This document shows, piece by piece, positions 1 through 8,609 of a DNA stretch of 64,000 nucleotides (within the stretch, counting starts at the first letter, position 1; each line of letters starts with the position of its first letter). Source of the DNA: Bradyrhizobium diazoefficiens (GTDB taxonomy: Bacteria > Pseudomonadota > Alphaproteobacteria > Rhizobiales > Xanthobacteraceae); NCBI RefSeq assembly GCF_016616425.1, contig NZ_CP067101.1, forward strand, positions 3,472,001-3,536,000, given 5' to 3'. Position numbers and translations under genes: made by a program. A model generated the notes under the pieces. It saw nothing but the letters and a program-made list of their open reading frames with translations. It did no database searches and had not been told where the DNA came from.

Positions 1-9
1 AGAACGGTC

Positions 10-1233
10 ATGGAGCTCTCATCCCAGCAGCTGGCCTTGAAGGAGAGGGCTGCGGCCCTCTCGAACGGGACGATACGCCGACGTGCCGCTGATATCGATC
101 AGTCGCGCGACTATCCGTGGGACGTCGTCGAGGCGCTGAAGGCCGAGCGCTTCATGGGGATGACCATTCCGCCGGAATATGGCGGCGAGGGCCGGAGCTT
201 CCTCGACACGGTGTTGGTCATCGAGGAAATCGCCCGCTCATGTACCGTCTCCGCGCGCATCGTGGTCGAGGCCAACATGGGTGCGATCTCGACCGTCATG
301 GCCTATGGCACCGACGCGCAGAAGAAACGCGCTGCCGATCTCGTTCTCGGCGGCGACAAGCCGGCCATTTGCATCACGGAGCCCGATGCGGGGAGCGATG
401 CGAGCGGAATGACCACGCGGGCCGACAAACGCGGCAACCGCTACGTGCTCAATGGCAGGAAGCATTGGATCACCGGCGCCGGGGTGTCCCGCCTCCACCT
501 GATCTTTGCCCGCGTGTTCGAGGAGAGTGGAGAGGAGCTGGGCGTCGGCGGCTTCCTGGCCATCCGCGGCGAGGCCCAGGGGCTCCGCGTCGGCAAGCGC
601 GAAACGACGATGGGGCTGTGCGGCATGCCCGAGGGCGAGCTCGTCTTCGAGGACCTCGAGATCACGCCGGACATGGTGCTGCTGCCCCCGTCGGGCTTCA
701 AGCGCGGTTTTGCCGACCTCATCAATGCATACAACAGTCAGCGTGTCGGTGCCGGCACGGTCGCCATGGGCATTGCGGTCGGCGCGCTGGAGCACGCCAT
801 TGCGTGGGCGAAGACGCGCCAGCAGTTCGGCCGGCCGATCGGCGAATTTCAAGGTCTGCATTGGATGCTCGCCGATATGCAGACGCAATTGACCGCGTCG
901 CGCCTGATGCTGCACGCTGCGGCTGCTTCACGCGGGCCCGGCGGCAGCGCATTTCCCGAGCCGATGCTTGCGGCTCAGGCGAAGATCTTCGCCTCGGAAG
1001 CCGCAATCAAGATCGTCAACGATGCCCTCCAGGTGTTCGGAGCCCGCGGCTACTCGCGCGACTTTCCGCTCGAACGCATGGCGCGCGATGTCCGCATGTT
1101 CACGATCGGTGGTGGCACGGCCCAGGTGCTGCGCAATCTGGTCGCAAGCAAGGTCCTCGGCTGGAAGCTGCCGCAGACGCGCGACGGCTACGTGTCGTCG
1201 AGGGACGTTAGGGACGTTGCGGAAAAGGACTAG
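10..1233 (+). CDS. Acyl-CoA dehydrogenase family flavoprotein, catalytic Glu not evident
   Basis: A 407-residue protein with the usual acyl-CoA dehydrogenase order: helical N-terminus, beta domain with CITEPDAGSDASG near residue 120 (flavin/substrate contact), and a C-terminal helical domain with KTRQQFGRPIGEFQ. Members oxidise acyl-CoA to 2-enoyl-CoA with FAD and pass electrons to ETF. The C-terminal motif that normally reads EGT and supplies the catalytic glutamate reads GGGT here (residues 367-370). The alternative position used by isovaleryl-CoA dehydrogenase also seems to lack Glu (NSQRVGAG). The substrate is unknown, and the reaction may not be a classical dehydrogenation. The gene lies 84 bp upstream of a CoA-transferase pair on the same strand, so it probably acts in the same catabolic route. 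The start is only 9 bp from the window edge, so upstream signals cannot be judged. Confidence 0.85.
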   Translation: MELSSQQLALKERAAALSNGTIRRRAADIDQSRDYPWDVVEALKAERFMGMTIPPEYGGEGRSFLDTVLVIEEIARSCTVSARIVVEANMGAISTVMAYGTDAQKKRAADLVLGGDKPAICITEPDAGSDASGMTTRADKRGNRYVLNGRKHWITGAGVSRLHLIFARVFEESGEELGVGGFLAIRGEAQGLRVGKRETTMGLCGMPEGELVFEDLEITPDMVLLPPSGFKRGFADLINAYNSQRVGAGTVAMGIAVGALEHAIAWAKTRQQFGRPIGEFQGLHWMLADMQTQLTASRLMLHAAAASRGPGGSAFPEPMLAAQAKIFASEAAIKIVNDALQVFGARGYSRDFPLERMARDVRMFTIGGGTAQVLRNLVASKVLGWKLPQTRDGYVSSRDVRDVAEKD

Positions 1234-1317
1234 GTCCGTTGCGAGCGGCCGGCGAATCCGGGAGCCGATCATGGTTCGATCGGCATCCTGATTGGGACGC
1301 GAGGGAGAGGTGAAGAG

Positions 1318-2124
1318 ATGACAGACTTCGTAACGCCTCAGGCGATCACGGAAATGATACCGTCTGGGTGCAAGCTTGGTTTGGCGCCGGACGACTACGG
1401 CGCATCGCCCGGATTGGTTCGGATGCTGATCGACCGGGGCATTCGCAATCTCCATGTGGTCTGTGCGCCGATTGGCGGCATGCAGGTCGATATGCTCATC
1501 GGCGCCGGCGCCGTGGCAACGCTGGAGACCAGCGCCGTCAGTCTCGGCGAAGCGGGCGGCGCGCCCTGTTTCAGCCGCGCCGTTCGCGACGGATCCATTC
1601 GGCTCCGCGACGCGACTTGTCCCGCGGTATTCGCCGGCCTGACGGCTGCGGAGAAGGGCGTTCCGTTCGTGCCGATCCGCGGCATCATCGGCAGTGACGT
1701 CCTGGAGAAGCGAGATGACTGGAAGGTGACGTCCAACCCGTTCGACGACGGTGAGAAGATCGTCGTGGTCTCGGCGATCCAGCCCGACATCGCCCTGTTT
1801 CATGCGCCTGAAGCGGATCGGTTCGGCAACGTTCGGCTGGGGCGTCGGCGCGAAGTGATGTTGCTTGCCCATGCGTCGAAGAAGGCCTTCGTGACCGTCG
1901 AGCGCATATCCGAAGGATCGCTGCTCGACGACGAGAGGTTGGCGGCAGGCGTCCTGCCTGCGATCTATGTGAGTGCGGTGGCGCAGTTTGAGAACGGCGG
2001 GTGGCCCACGGGGCTTTACGCCGAATATCCCAGGGATGCGCAGGAAGTCGAGAAGTACGCGCGAGCGGCGCGCTCGCCGGAAGGGTTTTTGGCTTACGTC
2101 CGGGGTTCGGGGAGCGCCGCATGA
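1318..2124 (+). CDS. CoA-transferase family protein, subunit A (first copy)
   Basis: A 268-residue alpha subunit of the class I CoA-transferase fold, of the glutaconate CoA-transferase GctA / IpdA type. Such heterodimers move CoA between acids; the IpdAB branch instead hydrolyses a ring CoA-thioester in steroid degradation. Seen in the sequence: the glycine-rich segment GGMQVDMLIGAGAV near residue 53 and HAPEADRFGNVRLGRRREV near residue 162, both typical of the family. AGAGGTGAAGAG immediately precedes the ATG. Its stop overlaps the start of subunit B (ATGA), so the two are translationally coupled. A paralogue at 56,083-56,889 is the same length and about 78% identical by manual alignment. 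The substrate cannot be read from the sequence. Confidence 0.85.
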   Translation: MTDFVTPQAITEMIPSGCKLGLAPDDYGASPGLVRMLIDRGIRNLHVVCAPIGGMQVDMLIGAGAVATLETSAVSLGEAGGAPCFSRAVRDGSIRLRDATCPAVFAGLTAAEKGVPFVPIRGIIGSDVLEKRDDWKVTSNPFDDGEKIVVVSAIQPDIALFHAPEADRFGNVRLGRRREVMLLAHASKKAFVTVERISEGSLLDDERLAAGVLPAIYVSAVAQFENGGWPTGLYAEYPRDAQEVEKYARAARSPEGFLAYVRGSGSAA

Positions 2125-2867
2125 GTGAGGCGTGCACCAGCCGCGAGTTGATGATCTACACGATTTCGCGGCTGCTGAAGGGCGTGCGGCATGTTGCAGT
2201 CGGCCAATCGTCGCCGATGCCGGCGGCGGGAGCCATGCTGTTGCGTGCGCTCAACGAGCGTGACGGACTGGAGCACGTGCAGGTCTCGATCCTCGGGTCG
2301 GTCAAGCACAATTCCTTCACCGGCGGTGCCGAGGAATTGTTCGATTGCGCGGCGCAAGGGCGTCTCGACGCCTTCTTTCTCGGCGGGGGCCAGATCGACG
2401 GGCAGGGCAACGTCAATCTCGTCGGCACCGGCGACTATCCGAACAATCCGGTGAGGTGGCCCGGCTCGTTCGGCTCGGCCTACCTGTACTTTCTCGTTCC
2501 ACGGGTCATTCTGTTCCGTGAGGAGCACAGCTTGCGATCCCTGGTGCAACGCGTGGACTTCGTGTCCGCGCCTGGCGTCACCGACGAGACGGTCTATCGG
2601 CGAGGCGGCCCTCATGCCCTGCTCACCAATGCAGCGTTGTTTTCCTTCGAACGAGAGGCGGGACGCTTTCGCCTTGAGAGCATCCATCCGGGATACGATT
2701 GGCGCGACATTCGCGGCACGACAGGCTTCGCCTACGACAACGAGCAATGTGAGGCCACGACGCCGTCGCCGGACGACGCCACAATGTCCTTGATCCGGGG
2801 ACGAATTCGCGCGGAACTGCGCGAATGTTATCCGCAGTTCGCAGGCAGTATGCCGGGTCCGGGCTGA
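2121..2867 (+). CDS. CoA-transferase family protein, subunit B (first copy)
   Basis: A 248-residue beta subunit partner of the preceding gene. The ATG at 2121 overlaps the subunit A stop by four bases. A longer in-frame reading exists upstream, but it lies inside subunit A and is unlikely to be used. Family landmarks are SSPMPAAGAMLLRALN near residue 30, ILGSVKHNSFTGGAEELFDCA, and FFLGGGQIDGQGNVNLVG. The protein resembles GctB/IpdB-type subunits. I do not recognise the standard catalytic Glu motif of acetate/glutaconate CoA-transferases with certainty, so an IpdAB-like hydrolase is also possible. The paralogue is at 56,886-57,632. The gene ends the putative operon that starts with the acyl-CoA dehydrogenase; the next 900 bp hold no supportable intact gene. 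Confidence 0.83.
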   Translation: MSEACTSRELMIYTISRLLKGVRHVAVGQSSPMPAAGAMLLRALNERDGLEHVQVSILGSVKHNSFTGGAEELFDCAAQGRLDAFFLGGGQIDGQGNVNLVGTGDYPNNPVRWPGSFGSAYLYFLVPRVILFREEHSLRSLVQRVDFVSAPGVTDETVYRRGGPHALLTNAALFSFEREAGRFRLESIHPGYDWRDIRGTTGFAYDNEQCEATTPSPDDATMSLIRGRIRAELRECYPQFAGSMPGPG

Positions 2868-3112
2868 GGCGGCTGGGGGCAGAGCGTCCGTCGCTGCAAC
2901 TCCGGGTCATGGCAACATGCCGGTGTTTACCCGACGAGTCGAACGACCTAAGGTCCGCGCTAAGCCATTGATCCCTCATGCCTCGGCTACTGTGCATGGG
3001 GTTGTTCTCGCTTTTTTGCTTGAGCGCCTCGACGGAAAGCTCCTTCGCGCTCTCCGTCACCCCTTCGCCAAACCCAGCTCAAAAAATTCGCTTTACAAGA
3101 ATTCGGATTTAT

Positions 3113-3690
3113 CGTAGGTATCGTCCATCCCGCCCGCCGCAAGGGGCGTTTCGCGACCGTCACGAGACGCGGGCAGGGAGGCGGTGGCCGCGACGGCGTC
3201 GGCGCGCTGGGCAAGCTGCAGGGCGGGAATTTTCCGTGAGCAGCGGTTCGCGCGAGACGACACGGCGCTGACAGCGTCCTCGTTCGGCCGCGATGGCGAG
3301 CGCACGCCAGCCATCGCGGGCAGGGGCTGAGGATGCGCGCGGACGGCGAAATCGTGTGGTCCTGACGCCCGGGGTCTGTGCGTCAAGTGTTGCGGTGATT
3401 GCAGCGGCCCAACCGGGTCCGCGTATCAGCTATCCGCAAGGCGACGGGGGCAATAGTGCATCGCTCCCCGAGGAGAGCGCGACATAAGCCGTAAAACCAT
3501 CCGCGCAGGGAAGGCCGGGATGTTCCGGCGTCACCTGTTGTCCGCCCCGTGCGCGTCTTGTTCGCACACGGGACTGCGGGTGCCAGCCGGCATCCGGCCT
3601 TCCCTGCGCCCTTTCGTAACAAAGGGCGCAACGAGGAGAGCAAAGCTCGGGCGAAGTGAGCCGCGAGAACGCGAAGATGCGTCTGCGCGC
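3113..3690. repeat. Long dispersed non-coding element typical of Bradyrhizobium (approximate ends)
   Basis: The stretch from about TCGTAGGTATCGTCCATCCC to the CTCGGGCGAAGTGAGCCGCG block matches my memory of a several-hundred-base sequence found in many copies between genes in Bradyrhizobium and relatives. Recurrent parts include CGCAAGGGGCGTTTCGCGA, GTGTGGTCCTGACGCC, AGCCGTAAAACCATC, GCGCAGGGAAGGCCGGGATG and CCTTCCCTGCGCCCT. The last two blocks are partly complementary and could pair. No reading frame here has family character. The ends are estimates. The remainder of the gap (2868-3112 and 3691-3766) shows nothing I can name. Confidence 0.55.
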
Positions 3691-3766
3691 CGGACTGAGA
3701 ATTGGGTGATCGCGACGATCTGTCAAACTGCGTCATTGCGACACCGGCTCGACCAGAAGAACACCG

Positions 3767-3886
3767 ATGGCCTTTCGCCCGCCTTTCCGCCCCTCCGGCG
3801 GCATCCCGAATCCGAACGATCCGACCGGCGTGTCGCCGATCGGCGATGCCGCCGTGTTCGGCGTCACCACCACGATCAGGTATTAG
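3767..3886 (+). pseudogene. Possible C-terminal remnant of an outer-membrane protein
   Basis: A 39-codon frame ending AVFGVTTTIRY. The alternating pattern with a terminal aromatic residue is what the last beta strand of an outer-membrane barrel looks like, so this could be the tail of a lost TonB-dependent receptor or porin. It has no convincing ribosome binding site and overlaps the MFS stop codon by four bases on the other strand. It could equally be a chance frame. Confidence 0.25.
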
Positions 3887-5178
3887 GCCATTGCTGGTTT
3901 CGGCTGCGGCTTCGGTTGCCGCGACAGTGACAGCACGATCAGCGATGCGAACACGCAGAGCGCACCGGCGATGAAGAACGCGGGCAGGTAGCTCTGGAGC
4001 AGCGTCCGCGACAGGCCGGCGCCGAATGCGGCGGTGCCGGCGCCGAGCTGGTGACCGGCAAAGATCCAGCCGAACACCAGATTGGCGCGCTCGGGCCCGA
4101 ATTTCTGCGCGGTGAGACGCACCGTCGGCGGCACCGTGGCGATCCAGTCGAGGCCGTAGAACATCGCGAAGATCGACAGGCCGTAGAACGAGAAGTCGCT
4201 GAACGGCAGGAAGATCAGCGAGAGGCCGCGCAGGCCGTAGTACCAGAACAGCAGGTAGCGATTGTCGTAGCGGTCCGACAGCCAGCCCGACATGATGGTG
4301 CCGAAGAAGTCGAAGATGCCCATCGCCGCGAGCAGGCTCGCGGCCTGCACCTGCGGGATGCCGAAATCGAGGCACATCGGGATCAGGTGGACCTGGACGA
4401 GGCCGTTGGTGGAGGCGCCGCAGACGAAGAAGGTCGCGAACAGAATCCAGAATGCAGATGATTTCGAGGCATCGCGCAGCGTGCCGAGCGCTACCGCCGT
4501 GATCGAGCCATGGCTTGCGGGCGGAGTGGGCAGCGGCTCGGTGCCTTCATCGCCGAACGGACGCAGGCCGACATCGCTCGGCCGGTCGCGCATTGCGAGC
4601 AAGACGGCCAGCGCGGAGACACCGAGCATGATGCAGATGAAACCGAGCGCGCGGCGCCAACCGTAGCGTTCGGTGAGGCTGGCCAGCAGCGGCAGGAACA
4701 CGAGCTGGCCGGTGGCGACGCTCGCAGTCATGATGCCGATGACGAGACCGCGCCGCGCCGCGAACCAGCGCGTGGCGATGGTCGCGCCTAGCACCAGCGC
4801 GGTCATGCCGGTGCCGATGCCGATCACCACGCCCCACAGGGCAACGAGCTGCCAGACCTCGGTCATGCCGAGCGAGAGCACGAGCGCCGAGACGACGATC
4901 AGCTGCGCGGCCAGCGTGACGTTGCGCAGGCCATAGCGGTTGAGCAGGGCGGCCGCGAACGGCGCCATCAGTCCGAACAGGATGAAGCGGATCGACAGCG
5001 CGGCGGAGATCTCCGCGGTGCTCCAGCCGAACTCCTTCTGAAGCGGATCGATGAATACGCCGGGCGCGCCGACCGTGCCGGCGCTGATCAGCGCGGCGAG
5101 GAAGGTGACGCCGACCATCACCCAGCCGTAATGAATGTTGCGGCGATTGAGGGTTGCCGCCAGCCAGTTCGAGATCAT
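3883..5178 (-). CDS. MFS transporter, monocarboxylate/oxalate-formate type
   Basis: A 431-residue membrane protein with about 12 hydrophobic segments. It starts NRRNIHYGWVMVGVTFLAAL, a beginning common to the oxalate:formate antiporter/monocarboxylate branch of the major facilitator superfamily. The cytoplasmic loop after helix 2 contains LLNRYGLRNV, the region of the conserved MFS motif. A long central loop (about residues 205-225, DRPSDVGLRPFGDE) separates the two halves. Substrates of the branch are small organic acids, which fits the neighbouring thiolase and enoyl-CoA hydratase genes on the same strand. The actual substrate is not known. Confidence 0.8.
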   Translation of the reverse strand: MISNWLAATLNRRNIHYGWVMVGVTFLAALISAGTVGAPGVFIDPLQKEFGWSTAEISAALSIRFILFGLMAPFAAALLNRYGLRNVTLAAQLIVVSALVLSLGMTEVWQLVALWGVVIGIGTGMTALVLGATIATRWFAARRGLVIGIMTASVATGQLVFLPLLASLTERYGWRRALGFICIMLGVSALAVLLAMRDRPSDVGLRPFGDEGTEPLPTPPASHGSITAVALGTLRDASKSSAFWILFATFFVCGASTNGLVQVHLIPMCLDFGIPQVQAASLLAAMGIFDFFGTIMSGWLSDRYDNRYLLFWYYGLRGLSLIFLPFSDFSFYGLSIFAMFYGLDWIATVPPTVRLTAQKFGPERANLVFGWIFAGHQLGAGTAAFGAGLSRTLLQSYLPAFFIAGALCVFASLIVLSLSRQPKPQPKPAMA

Positions 5179-5326
5179 CGGATTTCCTTGGAGACCGAAA
5201 GGGTCATTACTTACAGCGTGCTTGCTGCCAACGCTCTGTCAGTAGCGGCCTCGCCGAGCCTGCCAATCTGGCATAAGTAGGGGAAGTCGAAAATGTCAGA
5301 CTTCCCTCAATTTCGGACATCGACGC

Positions 5327-6523
5327 TCAGCGGGCCGGCCGCTCGACGGCGATGGCCGTGGCTTCGCCGCCGCCGATGCACAGCGCTGCGATACCGCGCT
5401 TGAGGTTCTGCGCCTCGAGCGCATGCAGGAGCGTCACGATCAACCGTGCGCCGGTCGCGCCGATGGGATGGCCGAGCGCGCAGGCACCGCCATTGATGTT
5501 GAGCTTGTCGCGGCGAATGCCGAGATCGCGCTGCGCCGCCATCACCACCACGGCAAAAGCCTCGTTGATCTCGAACAGGTCGACATCGGAGGCAGCCCAG
5601 CCGACCCTGTCGAGCAGCTTGCGGATGGCTGGGATCGGCGCCGTGGTGAACCATTGCGGCTCCTGGCTGTGGGTGGCGTGGCCCTTGATCTCCGCGAGAA
5701 CAGGCAGACCGTCCCGATCGGCAAGCGACCGTTTCGTCAGCACGAGCGCAGCGGCGCCGTCGGCATTGGCGGAGGAAGCCGCGGGCGTGATCGTGCCGTT
5801 GGCGCGGAATGCCGGCTTCAGGCCCGGGATCTTCGCCGGATCGACCTTCAGCGGATGCTCGTCATTGGCGATGATGCGAGGTCCCGCCTTCTCGGTCAGC
5901 GTGATCGGTGCAATCTCGGCCTTGAACGCGCCGCCTTCGACCGCCTTGCGCGCGCGGCTCAGCGTCTCCATGGCGTAGGCGTCCTGGTCCTTGCGGGTGA
6001 ACTGGTACGCCTCCGCGGTGGCCTCGCCGAAATCGCCCATGGAACGGCCGGTCTCGTAGGCATCCTCCAGCCCGTCCATCATCATGTGGTCGATGATGCG
6101 GTCATGGCCAACGCGATAGCCGCCGCGTGCCTTGGCCAGGAGATACGGCGCATTACTCATGCTCTCCATGCCGCCGGAGACGACGATAGCGGCCGAGCCG
6201 GCGCGAATGATGTCGTGCGCCAGCATGGTCGCCTTCATGCCGGAGCCGCAAACCTTGTTGACGGTGGTGGCGCCGGTGGCATCGGGAAGACCGGCCGCGC
6301 GCGCGGCCTGACGCGTCGGGGCCTGGCCCTGGCCGGCCGGCAGCACGCATCCCATGAAGACCTCGTCGATTTTCTCGGGGGCGAGCCTGGCGCGCCCGAG
6401 CGCCGCGCCGATCACGTGGGATCCGAGCTTGTGCGCGGGGAGCGGCGACAATTCACCTATGAAGCGGCCGAGCGGGGTGCGGACGGCTGAAACGATGACG
6501 ACGGGATCGGCGGCTTCGGCCAT
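5327..6523 (-). CDS. Acetyl-CoA acetyltransferase (thiolase)
   Basis: A 398-residue thiolase that cleaves 3-ketoacyl-CoA with CoA or condenses two acyl-CoAs. All catalytic signatures are present: nucleophile Cys in NKVCGSGMKA (about residue 88), the NEAFAVV motif, the His motif GGACALGHPIGATGAR, and the second Cys in CIGGGEATAI near the C-terminus. The start chosen is MAEAADPVVIVSAVRTPLG; an in-frame extension of 62 codons upstream has no family similarity. The gene lies 148 bp downstream-convergent with nothing between it and the MFS gene, and may share a transcript with it. The length fits biosynthetic or degradative thiolases of about 390-400 residues. Confidence 0.92.
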   Translation of the reverse strand: MAEAADPVVIVSAVRTPLGRFIGELSPLPAHKLGSHVIGAALGRARLAPEKIDEVFMGCVLPAGQGQAPTRQAARAAGLPDATGATTVNKVCGSGMKATMLAHDIIRAGSAAIVVSGGMESMSNAPYLLAKARGGYRVGHDRIIDHMMMDGLEDAYETGRSMGDFGEATAEAYQFTRKDQDAYAMETLSRARKAVEGGAFKAEIAPITLTEKAGPRIIANDEHPLKVDPAKIPGLKPAFRANGTITPAASSANADGAAALVLTKRSLADRDGLPVLAEIKGHATHSQEPQWFTTAPIPAIRKLLDRVGWAASDVDLFEINEAFAVVVMAAQRDLGIRRDKLNINGGACALGHPIGATGARLIVTLLHALEAQNLKRGIAALCIGGGEATAIAVERPAR

Positions 6524-6703
6524 GATGGGGGCTCCCTGGCGATAATGCGTAAGATTATAACCATCATATGATGCGGCGCAAAAAATGCAACCGCACGAGG
6601 GATGAGAAAATCTCGTCGTTCGGATGAGATTTAGTCGTTCGAACATAGGAGTGGTGCTGATCTGGCGCTTCAGTATATGCGCGGCCATCGCCTTACACGC
6701 CGC

Positions 6704-6816
6704 TGTCATTGCCCGCGAAAGCGGCCAATCCAGTATTCCAGAGGCTTGCGTTGACGGCCTCGCTCTTGCAACTGGCGCCGCGGCGTACTGGATGCCCCGC
6801 CTTCGCGGGGCATGAC
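6704..6816. repeat. Hyphenated palindromic intergenic element (GTCATTGCCCGCGAAAGCGG type)
   Basis: The ends GTCATTGCCCGCGAAAGCGG and CCGCCTTCGCGGGGCATGAC are near-complementary and could fold a long hairpin. The internal CCAATCCAGTATTCCAG and CGTACTGGATGCCCCGCC also pair. It is one of about a dozen such elements between genes in the left part of the window. The remainder of the 300 bp gap (6524-6703) contains nothing else that I can identify. Confidence 0.75.
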
Positions 6817-6829
6817 ACTGCCCTTGGAG

Positions 6830-7600
6830 CTACCGCTTCCTGTTCACAAACGCCTGCATCAGCCGTATCGGCTCGTCGGTCAGGAACGACTCGCCGAACA
6901 CCTTGACGCTCAAATTGACCGACTCGGTCAGCGGCAGTTCCTCCCACTGCCGCAGCAGCGCCTTCTGCGACCGCAGCGCTTCGGGGCCGCATGCGAGCAG
7001 TGCCTGCACAAGGTGCTCGACCTCGGCATCGAGCCCGCCTTGGGGCGCGACCTTGTCGATCAGTCCCCAGGCGAGCGCCGTCGGCGCGTCGATGTTTTCC
7101 GCGGTCATCACCAGCCAGCGGGCGCGCGCCCAGCCTATGAGGCGCGGCAGCAGCGCGGCGTGGATCACCGATGGGATGCCGACGCGCACCTCTGGCATGC
7201 CGAAATGTGCATCATGCGCTGCGATGCGGAAATCGCAGGCCGCAGCGACCTCGAGGCCGCCGCCGAGGCACCAACCGGGCATGCGCGCGATCACAGGAGC
7301 CGGGAACGCACGCACGGCCTCGCAGAGGTCGCGGAGCCGGCTGATGAAGGCCTCCGCCGACCTCTGGTCGAGCTTCGCCATCTCCTTGATGTCGGCGCCG
7401 CCGATCATGCTCTTCTCGCTCTGGCCGCGCAGCACCACGACGCGGATGCTGCGATCGGATGCAAGCTGCTGCAGGCCTTCGCGCACCGCGTCGGTCACCG
7501 GCGAGCCGAGGATGTTGAGCGCGCCGGCGTTGCAGATCGCGACATGAACGACGCCGCGCGCATCGCGGGTTACGCCGCAGTGGTTGTTGAGCATTTCCAT
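6830..7600 (-). CDS. Enoyl-CoA hydratase/isomerase family protein
   Basis: A 256-residue crotonase-fold protein. The oxyanion-hole segments are visible as KSMIGGADIKEM (about residue 63) and PGWCLGGGLEVAAACD (about residue 108). The downstream MPEVRVGIPSVIHAALLPRLIG corresponds to the second catalytic region, where hydratases carry Glu. The substrate is not predictable; hydration of 2-enoyl-CoA is the family default, but isomerase or hydrolase activity is possible. It shares its strand with the thiolase and the MFS gene and is transcribed divergently from the TetR regulator at 7852, which is a candidate regulator. Confidence 0.85.
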   Translation of the reverse strand: MEMLNNHCGVTRDARGVVHVAICNAGALNILGSPVTDAVREGLQQLASDRSIRVVVLRGQSEKSMIGGADIKEMAKLDQRSAEAFISRLRDLCEAVRAFPAPVIARMPGWCLGGGLEVAAACDFRIAAHDAHFGMPEVRVGIPSVIHAALLPRLIGWARARWLVMTAENIDAPTALAWGLIDKVAPQGGLDAEVEHLVQALLACGPEALRSQKALLRQWEELPLTESVNLSVKVFGESFLTDEPIRLMQAFVNRKR

Positions 7601-7851
7601 CGTGGCATCTCGAAGGTTTCGTGGACCCGCGCGAGGCGCACTGGTCGGGGATCACTTCCGGGCCGAAACGCGCGGCTTGTCAAGCGGCGGGAGGGGCGGA
7701 GTTGCCAGCGCGGAGTCCGTGACGGCAAGGGGCCCTGGCGGTCCATGCAACTGCAAGTTTTTCCATGATCGGCACAACTTAACATGAATTAATGCACCGA
7801 TTTCGGCATTTGCGTGTTATGAGATGACTCCCGACATCCAATGAGATCCGC

Positions 7852-8469
7852 ATGCGCTATTCCCGGGAACACAAGCAGGAAACCCACGATCGCATCGTGA
7901 AAAAAGCGTCGGTGCGGCTGCGCGAAAAGGGTGCTCACGGCATCGGTGTCGCCGATCTCATGAAGGAGGCGGGCCTGACCCATGGCGGCTTCTATGCGCA
8001 TTTCGATTCACGCGAGGCGCTGGTGATCGAGGCGTTCGGCTATGCGATGGACCGCTCGATGGAGCATTGGCGCAAGATCACCGACGAGGCCACGCCGGAA
8101 AAGCGACTGGCGCTGATCTCAGAGGCCTACCTCTCGGCTCTGCATCGCGACAATCCCGGCCATGGCTGCTCGATTCCCGCCTTGGGCGCCGAGATCGCCC
8201 GCGAGAGCCCGAAGGCGCGAAAGGCCTTTGCCGGCAAGCTCGACGAGATGATCGAGCTGCTGGCGGACTACATCCCGAACATGCCGCGCAAGGCCGCCCG
8301 CAAGCAGGCGATCGCGACATTGGCGACCATGGCCGGCACCATGCTGCTCGCCCGCATCGCCGGGTCGAGCGAGCTCTCGGACGAGGTGTTGAAGGCGGGC
8401 AGGGACAGCGCGCTCGATGGCCCGCGGCGCGAGCCGAAGGTGACGACAGCGAAGAAGGCGAAGAATTAG
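7852..8469 (+). CDS. TetR/AcrR family transcriptional regulator
   Basis: A 205-residue repressor with an N-terminal helix-turn-helix: HDRIVKKASVRLREKGAHGI followed by VADLMKEAGLTHGGFYAHFDSREALVIEAF (residues 12-60), the classic TetR pattern. The C-terminal ligand domain includes NPGHGCSIPALGAEIARESP, seen in a TetR branch that often controls efflux or fatty-acid genes. The last 15 residues are Lys-rich (KVTTAKKAKN). It lies 251 bp from the divergent enoyl-CoA hydratase gene, so it may regulate that gene and itself. I found no clear palindromic operator in the gap. Confidence 0.85.
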   Translation: MRYSREHKQETHDRIVKKASVRLREKGAHGIGVADLMKEAGLTHGGFYAHFDSREALVIEAFGYAMDRSMEHWRKITDEATPEKRLALISEAYLSALHRDNPGHGCSIPALGAEIARESPKARKAFAGKLDEMIELLADYIPNMPRKAARKQAIATLATMAGTMLLARIAGSSELSDEVLKAGRDSALDGPRREPKVTTAKKAKN

Positions 8470-8479
8470 GCGAGGTGCC

Positions 8480-8591
8480 GTAGGGTGGGCAAAGGCGCAA
8501 AGCGCCGTGCCCATCATCGCTCCGTGCGGCTGACATGGTGGGCACGCCACGAGCCGCGCCTTGCGCGTCTCGTCGCTTTGCCCACCCTACG
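8480..8591. repeat. Palindromic intergenic element (GTAGGGTGGGCAAAG type)
   Basis: Terminal arms GTAGGGTGGGCAAAG and CTTTGCCCACCCTAC are exact complements. Inner segments GCGCAAAGCGCCGTGCCCA and TGGGCACGCCACGAGCCGCG also partly pair. The element separates convergent genes (TetR and LysR), where it could serve as a bidirectional transcription stop. Confidence 0.85.
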
Positions 8592-8609
8592 AAAGCTACG
8601 AAAGTGCCG

